Positions 38,901 through 46,194 of a stretch of DNA of 64,000 bases are shown here, piece by piece. The DNA lies in NCBI GenBank assembly GCA_019623805.1, contig CP053680.1, forward strand, positions 3,388,001-3,452,000, read 5' to 3'. Made by a program: the position numbers and the translations under genes. Each line of letters starts with the position of its first letter. The first letter of the stretch is position 1. Below the pieces are notes generated by a model, which worked only from the letters and a program-made list of their open reading frames with translations, was not told the DNA's origin and did not search any database. The stretch comes from Gammaproteobacteria bacterium (ex Lamellibrachia satsuma). Lineage in GTDB: Bacteria; Pseudomonadota; Gammaproteobacteria; Chromatiales; Chromatiaceae.

Positions 38901-40684
38901 AGCGGTTCACTGAGCATGGTCTGCCCATGGAGCAGGGCGACCGTATGTTTCGGCAGCTCGATCTGGCTCCAGAGGCTTCTGGCCATGTTCTCCACGATCG
39001 CCCAGTTGGCTGAAGCGAGAATCTCGCCGAGTTCATAACCATCAGCCTGTAGCTTGCGGGCGTTCTCCATCAAAAACACGGCGCAGGTGGCGTTGATGGC
39101 ATAACCCTTGTCGGCATTGAAGGCCAGCTCACTGGCCACACTGATGTCGTCGAGAAAGAACATTGAGGTCAGGGTATCGATCAGGCTGCCCGTACCTGCG
39201 GAACACTTGACGTTCATCGCATTGTCAAACAGCTCGGCCTTTTTCAGCGCAATGGAGGAGATCTTCGTGTCCTCACCGCCAATGTCGACCAGCAGGCAGA
39301 AGTCCTCATTGATGTCGTCGAAACCGCTCGCCTTGAGACGTTCGATATGTTCACGGGCGTAGTCGATGGAACCCCGTGCATGGGCGTAGTTCTCCACCAG
39401 CACCGATACGCGGTCTGCCAGTTGAGGATAGATGTTGATGAGGGCTTTTTGCACCTGGTATCTGGCGCTGCCCGTCAAGCCGATCTGGCCGATCTGCAGG
39501 GTTTTCACCCCCTTGGCGATGATGTCGGCAAAGATCTTTTTGATCGTATCGATGGTATCGCCGGCATTGGAGTAGGCGCCCTTGTAGAGAATGGTGTCAC
39601 CCGAGGCATCACTGATGATCAGCTTCGCCATGGTTGAGCCTACGTCCAGCCCCATCATGACGGGTGTGGTGCGGAGATGGGCCGCGTCAAAATGAGTCGG
39701 AGCGATGTTGGGCATACGCTGGTAGAGATGCCGTGTCTCAAGATCTGCCTTGACGTCAAACATGGCCGGGTACTCGCTGAGTCTGGACGTCTGCACAACG
39801 CGGCGGTCCGGTTGGGCGAAGTTGCCATCGCCGATGATCTGGCGCAGATACTGTAATCCCAGCAGCGGAAACCTGCCGCCCTCGTCGTAGCGTACATCTG
39901 CGGTGCCAACGGATTCGAGATAATCTCCGGCGCAGTCACGGGCAAACTGCCAGGCAAAGATGCCACCGCTCAACCACACCGTATCAAAACCGGGTTTGAG
40001 CTTTTTACAGGCCTTGAGCACCTCGGATTTCAGTGTTACCGCCAAGGCGAAATCGAGGGGAATGCCCTGGTTCTTGTCGGAGATCGTCGCCGAAGAGGCA
40101 AACACCCCGCAGCGGTCAGCACGGATATCGACGTCATCACGGCGCGGGCGGTTTTCCTCGCCGAGGTAGTCGCTCAACAGTGCGTCAACCGCTTCACGTT
40201 GGATATTGAGCTTTTGCAGTACCCGGTCGAGGTTGACCCCAGAGCCCGCGCCGCAACGCGGATTGACCACCAGCATATCGTTCTTGAGATTGCCCTCGAT
40301 ATCGACGCCTATGGCTATATACCCTGAAGCGGAGATTTCGATGATGCCCAGTGGTTTGTCCTGCAGCAGGCTGCGTGCTGCTGACCACAGTGCTGCCGAG
40401 CCAAGCACCACCTCACCCTGGCCGATATAGCGACGAACGATCTCCTGCAATTTACCCGTGATAGTGATGCCCGTTTGCTCAGGCAGCCGGTCAAGTCCAA
40501 GCCGGCAGATCGTACCACCGAGATCTTCATTGCTGGCTATTTCAATGCTGCCGAGTTCGGTATCAGAGGAATCGCAGGCCAAGATCCGCACACTGTGGAC
40601 ACCGGCATCGATATAGAGGTTTGTGGCGTGGGGCAGTAACCCAATAAACCAAGTGGCAGTGGAATGGTCTGGCTGTTGGGTCAT
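35951..40684 (-). CDS. BcrA/BadF-type ATPase fusion (2-hydroxyacyl-CoA dehydratase activase-like, DUF2229)
   Basis: A 1577-residue multidomain protein. Two ASKHA ATPase domains come first (about residues 15-300 and 340-620). The second has the clear family motifs GLDVGSTMAKLI, VDIGGEDTK, the cluster Cys in CSAGTGSLID and NATCAVF. The first is divergent but keeps CGAGSG and CGVFASS. A DUF2229-type region follows (about 650-1000; RLVIPRSFAVSEW), then a long C-terminal part with GPCRQGQY and further Cys residues related to the dehydratase subunits. Activases of this family use ATP and a 4Fe-4S cluster to send an electron at low potential to 2-hydroxyacyl-CoA dehydratases or benzoyl-CoA reductases. 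In this large fused form the substrate is unknown. A Doc/AbrB pair lies 20 bases upstream on the same strand. Confidence 0.88.
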   Translation of the reverse strand: MTQQPDHSTATWFIGLLPHATNLYIDAGVHSVRILACDSSDTELGSIEIASNEDLGGTICRLGLDRLPEQTGITITGKLQEIVRRYIGQGEVVLGSAALWSAARSLLQDKPLGIIEISASGYIAIGVDIEGNLKNDMLVVNPRCGAGSGVNLDRVLQKLNIQREAVDALLSDYLGEENRPRRDDVDIRADRCGVFASSATISDKNQGIPLDFALAVTLKSEVLKACKKLKPGFDTVWLSGGIFAWQFARDCAGDYLESVGTADVRYDEGGRFPLLGLQYLRQIIGDGNFAQPDRRVVQTSRLSEYPAMFDVKADLETRHLYQRMPNIAPTHFDAAHLRTTPVMMGLDVGSTMAKLIISDASGDTILYKGAYSNAGDTIDTIKKIFADIIAKGVKTLQIGQIGLTGSARYQVQKALINIYPQLADRVSVLVENYAHARGSIDYAREHIERLKASGFDDINEDFCLLVDIGGEDTKISSIALKKAELFDNAMNVKCSAGTGSLIDTLTSMFFLDDISVASELAFNADKGYAINATCAVFLMENARKLQADGYELGEILASANWAIVENMARSLWSQIELPKHTVALLHGQTMLSEPLPLAVAQRMQRYVGEDIYCLVPPDPGHRACVGLIKSLAEQDTTTALEVELEAFIDKDYKKKIVVCKGAVCGDKAARCNRAHLTGLGNEGNRFTFTLGGCTAINEVQAMKGLKTKGSPDSYKQIWDFINDRLPHSDDPNRLVIPRSFAVSEWAMFFASLFTPLEIPVEVDNVQASDVIDAQPHFHIDTCAPHIGAVGQFLRLGAQPHGMILAPQIEFLPAKHSLGRTCTINQGGLAVAKKVTETKHPQSRIHLFFLDLKSQNAERIAQKIYPRLQPVFEHYGKQVGYEQFRNIVEGAIQAQQGLKKAAADFSTELANQALNDGREIALVMGREYILNPGIYDSHVGRLLRDKNMMGIPSYLLDADFDSQFKHLYWRNPHMIATLADACSRRELHKVTGHAGLRRVFERVEKNSDTLIPVVQVSTFLCGPDSVTNPLIAELTKKRPYLLIQSDAAIKELAHLENRMNTYVKQLESGLHEELKSVEEEGFEVKVLDRLVNQDPLNPETDAIYFPTLSDTRGLTSVIRSAGFTCIDLYDEDYDLQAAIKDGRSMSGDSVCAPLAAVYGDVMAAMEDFKRRKQENDPEFINKTRLLIFNNKGLGPCRQGQYVETHKIFINQQKNSGKDETEELVMQFLVGHENKGFNTGFPAWVFVRGVQSAIVQGVLHQLLADGSSQCRDYAEYQAFLQAYRKLKEELHRLIEFEMRPSAAALRLAEIFAKVPGINYLVNFFAYGLHRSDLKDPIKAFARQWCAQPLKGDPTRIHIDGEAYMRVAQYEAVHKTLLATLGFRQFTLTHTPVWSFLDYKLAGMLMRAREAIDESRAELKRPIDETERKRITRYKRKKQVRLIGLRAVHFILRDLIAKPLYTAAGLEMPAAMPKVLKIAESVITTKRPGGEFIPYVGEAVLKLQKGYDLILNVAPEGCMVSSMGEAITPGINAAVPEAKGKIQHLFSQQGDVDEELIALALLKTIGPERYYRAAEASEAG

Positions 40685-40704
40685 TTGAGAGGGCTATTCA
40701 CTTT

Positions 40705-41103
40705 TTACTGTTTGGCTTTTATAACGGTGGATTTTCTGAGCCAAATGGAAAGATCATCTTCGGTTAATTGGCCTGCTGCCAATTGCTCAATAATCACAAC
40801 GGTTTCTGCTTCCTGAGCATCCAAAGAGTATCCATTCAGTTCAAGAAAAATAGCGATTACTGACAGTGCGACGCGTTTATTTCCGTCGATAAACGGATGG
40901 TTTCCAGCTAATCCATAACCATATGAAGCAGCAAGTTCAAAAATAGTACTATCAGTACTATAGGCAAGCCGTTGTTGGGGGCGATTCAGTGCGGAATCCA
41001 GCAAGGCTTCATCTCGCGTTCCTGATATTCCGCCATGCTCTGCAATCAGCATTTGGTGGACTGCCAGCACAACTCCAGGCAGCACCCATACAGGTTCGCT
41101 CAT
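40705..41103 (-). CDS. doc: Doc-family toxin (death-on-curing, Fic fold)
   Basis: A 132-residue Fic-fold toxin. The Doc motif HPFIDGNKR is at residues 69-77, with His69, Asp73, Asn75 and Lys76 of the H-x-F-x-D-x-N-K-R type. Doc toxins phosphorylate elongation factor Tu and stop translation. It overlaps the antitoxin gene upstream by 4 bases (ATGA), the usual layout with the antitoxin first. It ends 20 bases before the BcrA/BadF-type gene on the same strand, which could be read through from the same promoter. Confidence 0.92.
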   Translation of the reverse strand: MSEPVWVLPGVVLAVHQMLIAEHGGISGTRDEALLDSALNRPQQRLAYSTDSTIFELAASYGYGLAGNHPFIDGNKRVALSVIAIFLELNGYSLDAQEAETVVIIEQLAAGQLTEDDLSIWLRKSTVIKAKQ

Positions 41104-41324
41104 TTAGCCAACTCATGGAGGGCATTCCGATATTTTTTCATTACCTTTTCGGCTGCCTGCATCTGGCTTTCAAAGTCCTGCTGGTATGGAGTAAGAGTCA
41201 ATCCTTCCGGGCCATCCACCAAGTACAGTACATCCCCTTTACCCGCTTTCAATTTACTAAGTGCTTCTTTTGGAAGCACAATTCCCATAGAGTTTCCAAT
41301 TGGTGTTACTTTTACCTTTAACAT
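41100..41324 (-). CDS. AbrB/MazE-type antitoxin
   Basis: A 74-residue protein with an N-terminal swapped-hairpin DNA-binding domain (VTPIGNSMGIVLPKEAL, residues 6-22) typical of AbrB/MazE antitoxins, and a helical C-terminus (about residues 48-74) that would bind and neutralise the toxin. It is first in the pair and overlaps the doc gene by 4 bases. Such antitoxins normally repress their own promoter, likely within the bases just upstream of 41324. Confidence 0.9.
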   Translation of the reverse strand: MLKVKVTPIGNSMGIVLPKEALSKLKAGKGDVLYLVDGPEGLTLTPYQQDFESQMQAAEKVMKKYRNALHELAK

Positions 41325-41419
41325 CGTGAGCCTTTCTCTTGTTAGTACGAATGTTATTACGCAGTGTAGTCGTGTCTGAAAAGACCGTCAATTCTAATGG
41401 GCGTAACTTTAGCGCACTG

Positions 41420-41437
41420 GGTACATACCCATGTACC
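41420..41437. promoter_or_regulatory. Short inverted repeat in the doc/rml intergenic region
   Basis: GGTACAT and ATGTACC face each other around ACCC, about 100 bases upstream of the antitoxin gene. It could be an operator for the pair or for the divergent rml genes. The rest of the roughly 300-base gap up to 41633 shows no other feature. Confidence 0.3.
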
Positions 41438-41740
41438 GGTTTTGGCTTGCGTTCGGTCTCCCAGCATGTCCCAAAGAGGTCTCAATCGACTCTGTTCCCC
41501 CTCCGGCTAACGTCTAAGATGAGCTATCCACAGGGGCTTTCTGGAAACTTTGAACACAACTCTATAGACTGACCAATCGCATTTTTTGCCTTTCTTGTGA
41601 GCGTTTTCAATCTCTTTGGCCGAGGATGAGAGATGCCCGAACAGAATCTATATTCTGGTGGCTGTACTCATCGTATCGTAGATGCTATATGGCATGACCA
41701 GGATGATAATTACCACAATCCGAGAATATCAGGACAAAAG

Positions 41741-42817
41741 GTGGATAAAGAAACACTATTGATCACAGGCGGTGCCGGTTTTATCGGATCAGCAGTTATC
41801 CGTTATCTGATAGAAGAAACCGGGCTCACGGTTGTCAATGTCGACAAGCTGACCTATGCGGGAAATCTCGATTCGCTCATGTCGGTAGCCAATGATCCCC
41901 GGTATCATTTTGAGTTGGCGGATATCTGTGATGCAGAAGTCATGCGCGATATTTTTTTGCGCTACCAGCCATCGGCAATCATGCACCTTGCTGCAGAATC
42001 CCATGTGGATCGCTCTATAGACGGGCCTTCGGAATTTATCCAGACCAATGTGGTTGGCACCTGCAACCTCCTTGAAGTGGCTCGAAACTATTGGTCAGGG
42101 CTCAGTGAAGAACAACAGGCAAGCTTCCGTTTTCACCACGTCTCCACCGATGAAGTCTATGGGAGCTTGGGCGAAACCGGCTTGTTTACCGAAGAGTCCC
42201 GATACGAACCCAATTCGCCCTATTCGGCCAGCAAGGCCTCATCTGATCATCTGGTACGAGCCTGGCATGAGACTTATGGTCTGCCGGTGGTGATTACCAA
42301 CTGCTCCAATAATTACGGTCCCTATCAGTTTCCTGAAAAGCTTATACCCTTGATTATCCTTAACGCCCTGGATGGAAAAGCTCTACCTATCTATGGCAAG
42401 GGTGACCAGATCAGAGACTGGCTCTATGTCGATGATCATGCCAAAGCGCTCTATCGAGTCCTTTCCCAAGGAGAAGTGGGTGAGATCTACAATATCGGCG
42501 GTCACAATGAAAAAACCAATCTTGAAGTGGTCCATACGCTCTGTGCCCACCTTGATGAGTTGGTTCCCAACCGCCATGGGATAGATACCTACGTTGATCT
42601 CATTACCTATGTTGAAGATCGCCCAGGTCACGATCAGCGTTATGCTATCGATTCCAGTAAGATTAAGAGAGAACTTGACTGGGTTCCAGAAGAAACCTTT
42701 GAGAGCGGAATGCTGAAAACTGTTAAGTGGTATCTCGAGAATCTGGAATGGTGTCGAAGAGTGCAGGATGGCAGCTATCGCAGAGAACGACTGGGTCTTA
42801 AAAAGACAATGTACTAA
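41741..42817 (+). CDS. rfbB: dTDP-glucose 4,6-dehydratase RmlB
   Basis: A 358-residue dehydratase making dTDP-4-keto-6-deoxyglucose, the second step of dTDP-L-rhamnose synthesis. [10 protein letters not shown] binds NAD near residue 12; HVSTDEVYG has the catalytic Thr-Asp-Glu and YSASKAS the Tyr-x-x-x-Lys. GTG at 41741 is chosen because it gives the family length (E. coli 361) and has AGGA 6 bases upstream. An in-frame ATG at 41633 with GAGG upstream would add 36 residues not found in the family; it might encode a leader or a true extension. First gene of the rml cluster. Confidence 0.94.
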   Translation: MDKETLLITGGAGFIGSAVIRYLIEETGLTVVNVDKLTYAGNLDSLMSVANDPRYHFELADICDAEVMRDIFLRYQPSAIMHLAAESHVDRSIDGPSEFIQTNVVGTCNLLEVARNYWSGLSEEQQASFRFHHVSTDEVYGSLGETGLFTEESRYEPNSPYSASKASSDHLVRAWHETYGLPVVITNCSNNYGPYQFPEKLIPLIILNALDGKALPIYGKGDQIRDWLYVDDHAKALYRVLSQGEVGEIYNIGGHNEKTNLEVVHTLCAHLDELVPNRHGIDTYVDLITYVEDRPGHDQRYAIDSSKIKRELDWVPEETFESGMLKTVKWYLENLEWCRRVQDGSYRRERLGLKKTMY

Positions 42818-42829
42818 TTGTAGGTTGGG

Positions 42830-42891
42830 TTAGCGAAGCGTAACCCAACAATCAAATTGTCGTCGGATTACGCTTCGCTAATTCGACCTAC
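42830..42891. repeat. GTAGGTTGGGTTA-type inverted repeat, copy 3
   Basis: GTAGGTTGGGTTAGCGAAGC on the left and GCTTCGCTAATTCGACCTAC on the right form a long imperfect stem between rfbB and rfbA. Related to 1571-1653 and 30197-30281. Confidence 0.8.
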
Positions 42892-42948
42892 CTGAAAGTC
42901 ATTTGCGATCCCCGTCAATGATGGATGAATGGTAAAACAGGAAACACA

Positions 42949-43821
42949 ATGAAAGGAATTATACTCGCCGGTGGTTCTGGAACACGCCTTCACCCGGTAA
43001 CAATAGGTGTTTCAAAACAACTCCTTCCTATCTATGACAAACCGATGATCTACTATCCGCTAAGCACCCTCATGCTGGCGGGGATCCGAGATGTCCTGGT
43101 CATTACTGCACCTACCTTCAAAGAGCGTTTTGAAGATATTCTTGGTGACGGTGCTCAGTGGGGGTTAAATATTCAGTATAAAATTCAGCCCAGGCCTGAA
43201 GGGTTGGCACAGGCCTTTATTCTGGGTGAAGCGTTTATTGGCGATGATAACTGTGCTCTGGTCCTGGGGGACAATGTCTTCTACGGACACTATCTTAAAG
43301 AAATCCTGATTGATGCCGTAAACCATAAGGATGGTGCCACAGTATTTGCCTATCATGTAACAGACCCTGAGCGATACGGTGTTATTGAGTTTGATGGCAG
43401 CGGTCGTGCAGTCAGTCTTGAGGAAAAGCCGGATAATCCACGCTCGAATTTTGCGGTAACCGGCCTCTATTTTTATGATAACCAAGTAGTGGAAATTGCT
43501 AAATCATTAAAACCATCACCACGTGGTGAGTTGGAGATAACTGATGTCAACCGCATCTACCTGGAAAAAGAACAACTCAATGTTCATCTTTTGGGCAGGG
43601 GCTCCGCATGGCTGGATACAGGTACCTATGATTCATTGCTCGTAGCCAGCCAGTTCGTACAGACTCTGGAGCTTCGTCAGGGGCTAAAAATATCCTGCCC
43701 GGAAGAGATAGCCTGGAGAAATCGGTGGATTGATGATGAGGCCTTGGTAAAACAGGCAGCTGCATTATCAAAAAACAGCTATGGAGTGTATCTGGAAAGA
43801 TTGCTCAAAGAGGGTCTATAA
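42949..43821 (+). CDS. rfbA: Glucose-1-phosphate thymidylyltransferase RmlA
   Basis: A 290-residue nucleotidyltransferase forming dTDP-glucose, the first step of the rhamnose pathway. The N-terminal signature [13 protein letters not shown] is at residues 6-18, followed by [16 protein letters not shown], and the metal-binding Asp is in [19 protein letters not shown] precedes the ATG at 42949; an upstream ATG adds 8 residues outside the family. Length matches E. coli RmlA (293). Confidence 0.96.
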   Translation: MKGIILAGGSGTRLHPVTIGVSKQLLPIYDKPMIYYPLSTLMLAGIRDVLVITAPTFKERFEDILGDGAQWGLNIQYKIQPRPEGLAQAFILGEAFIGDDNCALVLGDNVFYGHYLKEILIDAVNHKDGATVFAYHVTDPERYGVIEFDGSGRAVSLEEKPDNPRSNFAVTGLYFYDNQVVEIAKSLKPSPRGELEITDVNRIYLEKEQLNVHLLGRGSAWLDTGTYDSLLVASQFVQTLELRQGLKISCPEEIAWRNRWIDDEALVKQAAALSKNSYGVYLERLLKEGL

Positions 43822-43826
43822 CAAGA

Positions 43827-44387
43827 ATGAAAGTAATCGAAACAGAGTTGCCGGGCGTATTGATTATCGAGCCGAAAATTTTTGGTGATGAGCGTGGCTT
43901 CTTCACAGAAACCTGGAATAAGCAACTTTATACCGATGCAGGAATTGCGGCTGAATTTGTGCAGGATAACCTCTCCATGTCACGTCGAGGGGTGCTGCGC
44001 GGACTGCATTTTCAGAATCCCAATGCCCAGGGGAAACTCGTCACAGTTCTTCAGGGTGAAGTTTACGATGTGGCTGTTGATATTCGTCGTGGTTCACCTA
44101 CATTTGGACAGTGGGCATCGGTAAGTCTTTCATCTGAAAACAGACGGCTGGTCTACATTCCTGAGGGTTTTGCCCACGGCTTCTGTGTAACCAGCGAGAC
44201 GGCTCTGTTCTGCTACAAATGCACCGACCGATACAACCCAGGGGCTGAAGGCAGCATACTTTGGGATGATCCTGACTTGGCTATCGATTGGCCGATTGAT
44301 AACCCGGAACTCTCCGCCAAGGACCGTGATGGTATACGGCTAAAGGATTTCCCTATTGAACGACTGCCTGCGTACCATGCTGGTTAA
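43827..44387 (+). CDS. rfbC: dTDP-4-dehydrorhamnose 3,5-epimerase RmlC
   Basis: A 186-residue cupin epimerase, third step of dTDP-rhamnose synthesis. Catalytic His lies in LRGLHFQNP, the Asp in DVRRGSPTFGQW-type segment (here DIRRGSPTFGQW), and the Tyr in FCYKCTDRYNP. It starts 5 bases after rfbA, so the two are co-translated. Length equals E. coli RmlC (185). Confidence 0.96.
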   Translation: MKVIETELPGVLIIEPKIFGDERGFFTETWNKQLYTDAGIAAEFVQDNLSMSRRGVLRGLHFQNPNAQGKLVTVLQGEVYDVAVDIRRGSPTFGQWASVSLSSENRRLVYIPEGFAHGFCVTSETALFCYKCTDRYNPGAEGSILWDDPDLAIDWPIDNPELSAKDRDGIRLKDFPIERLPAYHAG

Positions 44388-44397
44388 AAATTGTGCC

Positions 44398-44467
44398 AGG
44401 GATCGGAGTCAAACCGGCAAATAATGATGGTAACAGCGATGTGGTGGTGCGGTTTGACTCCGACCCC
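44398..44467. repeat. GTCGGAGTC-type inverted repeat, copy 2
   Basis: AGGGATCGGAGTCAAACCG on the left pairs imperfectly with CGGTTTGACTCCGACCCC on the right. It lies directly after rfbC, and resembles the element at 27518-27600. Confidence 0.75.
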
Positions 44468-44484
44468 GACCCCGTAAATCAAGA

Positions 44485-44563
44485 GACTCTGGCCAAGACG
44501 CAAAGTACGCAAAGGAACTGGGAAAATAATGGTTTCTTGGCACACTTTGCGTCTTGGCGAGAG
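44485..44563. repeat. CCAAGACGCAAAG-type inverted repeat
   Basis: CTCTGGCCAAGACGCAAAGT and CACTTTGCGTCTTGGCGAG face each other over about 80 bases upstream of rfbD. This GCCAAGACGCAAAG type is common in environmental bacterial genomes, as is the CCACGAAGG type at 6281. Confidence 0.75.
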
Positions 44564-44604
44564 CAATAATCTTTTCAGGTGGTCCAGAAATAGTTACGGA
44601 AGAC

Positions 44605-45501
44605 ATGAAAAAAACACGATTTCTAATCATCGGTGATCAAGGCCAGGTCGGCTGGGAACTTCAACGCTCGATGGCCACACTGGGCGATGTCATTGCCATT
44701 GGCCGCCGAACAAAATCATCGATTCTTGACCTTGTAGATCCCGACGTCATTCGCAAGGCAGTGCGGGAAATCAATCCCGACTGGATCATCAACGCCGCCG
44801 CCTATACATCTGTCGATAAGGCTGAAGAAGAACATGAACTTGCCATGGCGGTAAACGGCACAGCACCCGGCATTTTGGCAGAGGAAGCAAAGGCCATTAA
44901 AGCCACGCTAATCCACTACTCAACAGATTACGTGTTTGATGGCAAAGCAACCGAGCCTTACAAAGAAGAGAGTCCAACAAACCCACTAAGTGTCTACGGA
45001 AAGACAAAGCTGGCCGGTGAGAAGGCGGTTGAGGCAGTTGATGGGCGATATCTTATCTTTCGAACCAGCTGGGTTTATGGCAATCGCGGCCAAAACTTTC
45101 TGATGACGATGCGGCGTCTGGCGCAAGAGCGCGAGGGACTTAAGATTGTCGATGATCAGTATGGCGCACCGACCTGGTGCCGGCATATTGCCGAAGCAAC
45201 CAGTCAAGCTGTTTCGCAATGCGTAGTAAACCCGGATTTGGTTGATGAGAAGCGGGGACTCTACCATCTGAGCTCAGATGGAATGACAACATGGTATGGT
45301 TTTTCGAGATCAATATTTGAATTGATGCGGGAAGCGGATGAAAAAATACTACTCCAATCGGTAAAGCCTATAGCTACAGAGGAGTATCCACTTCCTGCGC
45401 CGAGACCAGGCTATTCAGTATTGGATAATGCCAAGCTGCGACACCATTTTGGTCTGGTGCTCCCGGACTGGGAATTGGTGCTGGCTCAGGTGATGAAATA
45501 A
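44605..45501 (+). CDS. rfbD: dTDP-4-dehydrorhamnose reductase RmlD
   Basis: A 298-residue reductase, last step of dTDP-L-rhamnose synthesis. NAD(P) binding motif GDQGQVGWEL at about residue 9 and the catalytic Thr-Tyr-Lys set in YSTDYVFDG and YGKTKLAGE. The start at 44605 has GGAAG close upstream; the frame is open for 17 more codons through the repeat region. The two repeats between rfbC and rfbD would separate its translation from the first three genes. Confidence 0.95.
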   Translation: MKKTRFLIIGDQGQVGWELQRSMATLGDVIAIGRRTKSSILDLVDPDVIRKAVREINPDWIINAAAYTSVDKAEEEHELAMAVNGTAPGILAEEAKAIKATLIHYSTDYVFDGKATEPYKEESPTNPLSVYGKTKLAGEKAVEAVDGRYLIFRTSWVYGNRGQNFLMTMRRLAQEREGLKIVDDQYGAPTWCRHIAEATSQAVSQCVVNPDLVDEKRGLYHLSSDGMTTWYGFSRSIFELMREADEKILLQSVKPIATEEYPLPAPRPGYSVLDNAKLRHHFGLVLPDWELVLAQVMK

Positions 45502-45504
45502 ACT

Positions 45505-45641
45505 TTAGGGAACCTCTGATCAATTGGATCATTGTCATCTCGACCCTAGGGAGAGATCTCAAGCTACAGGGTGCATAATAGGTTTCGAGGTATGAGATTT
45601 CTCACTGCGTTCGAAATGACAGTTGATCAGCGGTGCCTTAG
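45505..45641. mobile_element. MITE-like element, copy 4
   Basis: Ends are TTAGGGAACCTCTGATCAA and GTTGATCAGCGGTGCCTTAG. The interior (GGTGCATAATAGGTTTCGAG, then GTATGAGATTTCTCACTGCG) is almost identical to copy 1 at 6320, so one probably arose recently from the other or from a common source. Confidence 0.85.
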
Positions 45642-45656
45642 TCTTAAATAATCGTA

Positions 45657-45727
45657 TTATCAATGGGTTATGTGATCCAGGTTTCTTGCCGCGCTTGACA
45701 TGGCAATTGATCAGGCATCCCTTAATC
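45657..45727. mobile_element. MITE-like element, truncated right half
   Basis: ATCAATGGGTTATGTG, then TTTCTTGCCGCGCTTGACAT and CAATTGATCAGGCATCCCTT resemble the right half of copy 2 (CAACAGGTTATGTGGG to ATTCCTTAA). It lies directly after copy 4. Confidence 0.5.
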
Positions 45728-45784
45728 TGTAAACTACATTGTTTGGGTTTATTGCCACTTTTTAGTGCTTTCTATCTCCCTGGT

Positions 45785-46165
45785 ATGGAAACTGTCAGAA
45801 AAATCCCTCTGCTCATATTGACTGCCTGCCTGGCATCAGTCACAGGATGTGCTACCTCTATGAGCATCCCATCGGCTAAGACAGAGACCGTGCAGCAGGA
45901 TGTTGCTGCCAATTCCGTCAGCAATCCCCTTGAATTAGCCATTCTCTCTGAAATTCCAACCATGAACCCAGGGGCGAGAGGTGCAGTGGGCTCGGTCATG
46001 TTCGTAGCGGGTGATCTATACACCGCTGCAAGTGGTATGCGCTGCCGGCCTGTTAAGATAACGGGGAACCCATCCCCTGGTACCACCAGAGGACGAGTGG
46101 CTTGTAACAATGGACACTATTGGTTTTTTTCCGGAGATGTCTTTTTTGACGGGTTCAAAAAGTGA
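45785..46165 (+). CDS. Small lipoprotein preceding the OPX exporter gene
   Basis: A 126-residue lipoprotein: signal residues 1-22 with lipobox SVTGC, Cys23 lipidated. The mature part has a Ser/Thr-rich linker and a small domain with two Cys (SGMRCRPVKIT and RVACNNGHYWFF). The start at 45785 lacks a strong ribosome binding site, and the frame extends upstream into the MITE region. Its stop overlaps a possible GTG start of the next gene. Because the OPX protein here has no lipobox, a partner role in the outer membrane is possible. Confidence 0.75.
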   Translation: METVRKIPLLILTACLASVTGCATSMSIPSAKTETVQQDVAANSVSNPLELAILSEIPTMNPGARGAVGSVMFVAGDLYTAASGMRCRPVKITGNPSPGTTRGRVACNNGHYWFFSGDVFFDGFKK

Positions 46166-46194
46166 CTGATTTTCAACAATATTTTGGAGTCTGG

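Noticed and set aside
41633..41740. N-terminal extension of RmlB from the ATG at 41633
   Set aside because: The 36 extra residues have no counterpart in the family, and a GTG with AGGA upstream gives the normal length. Kept open because GAGG also precedes the ATG.
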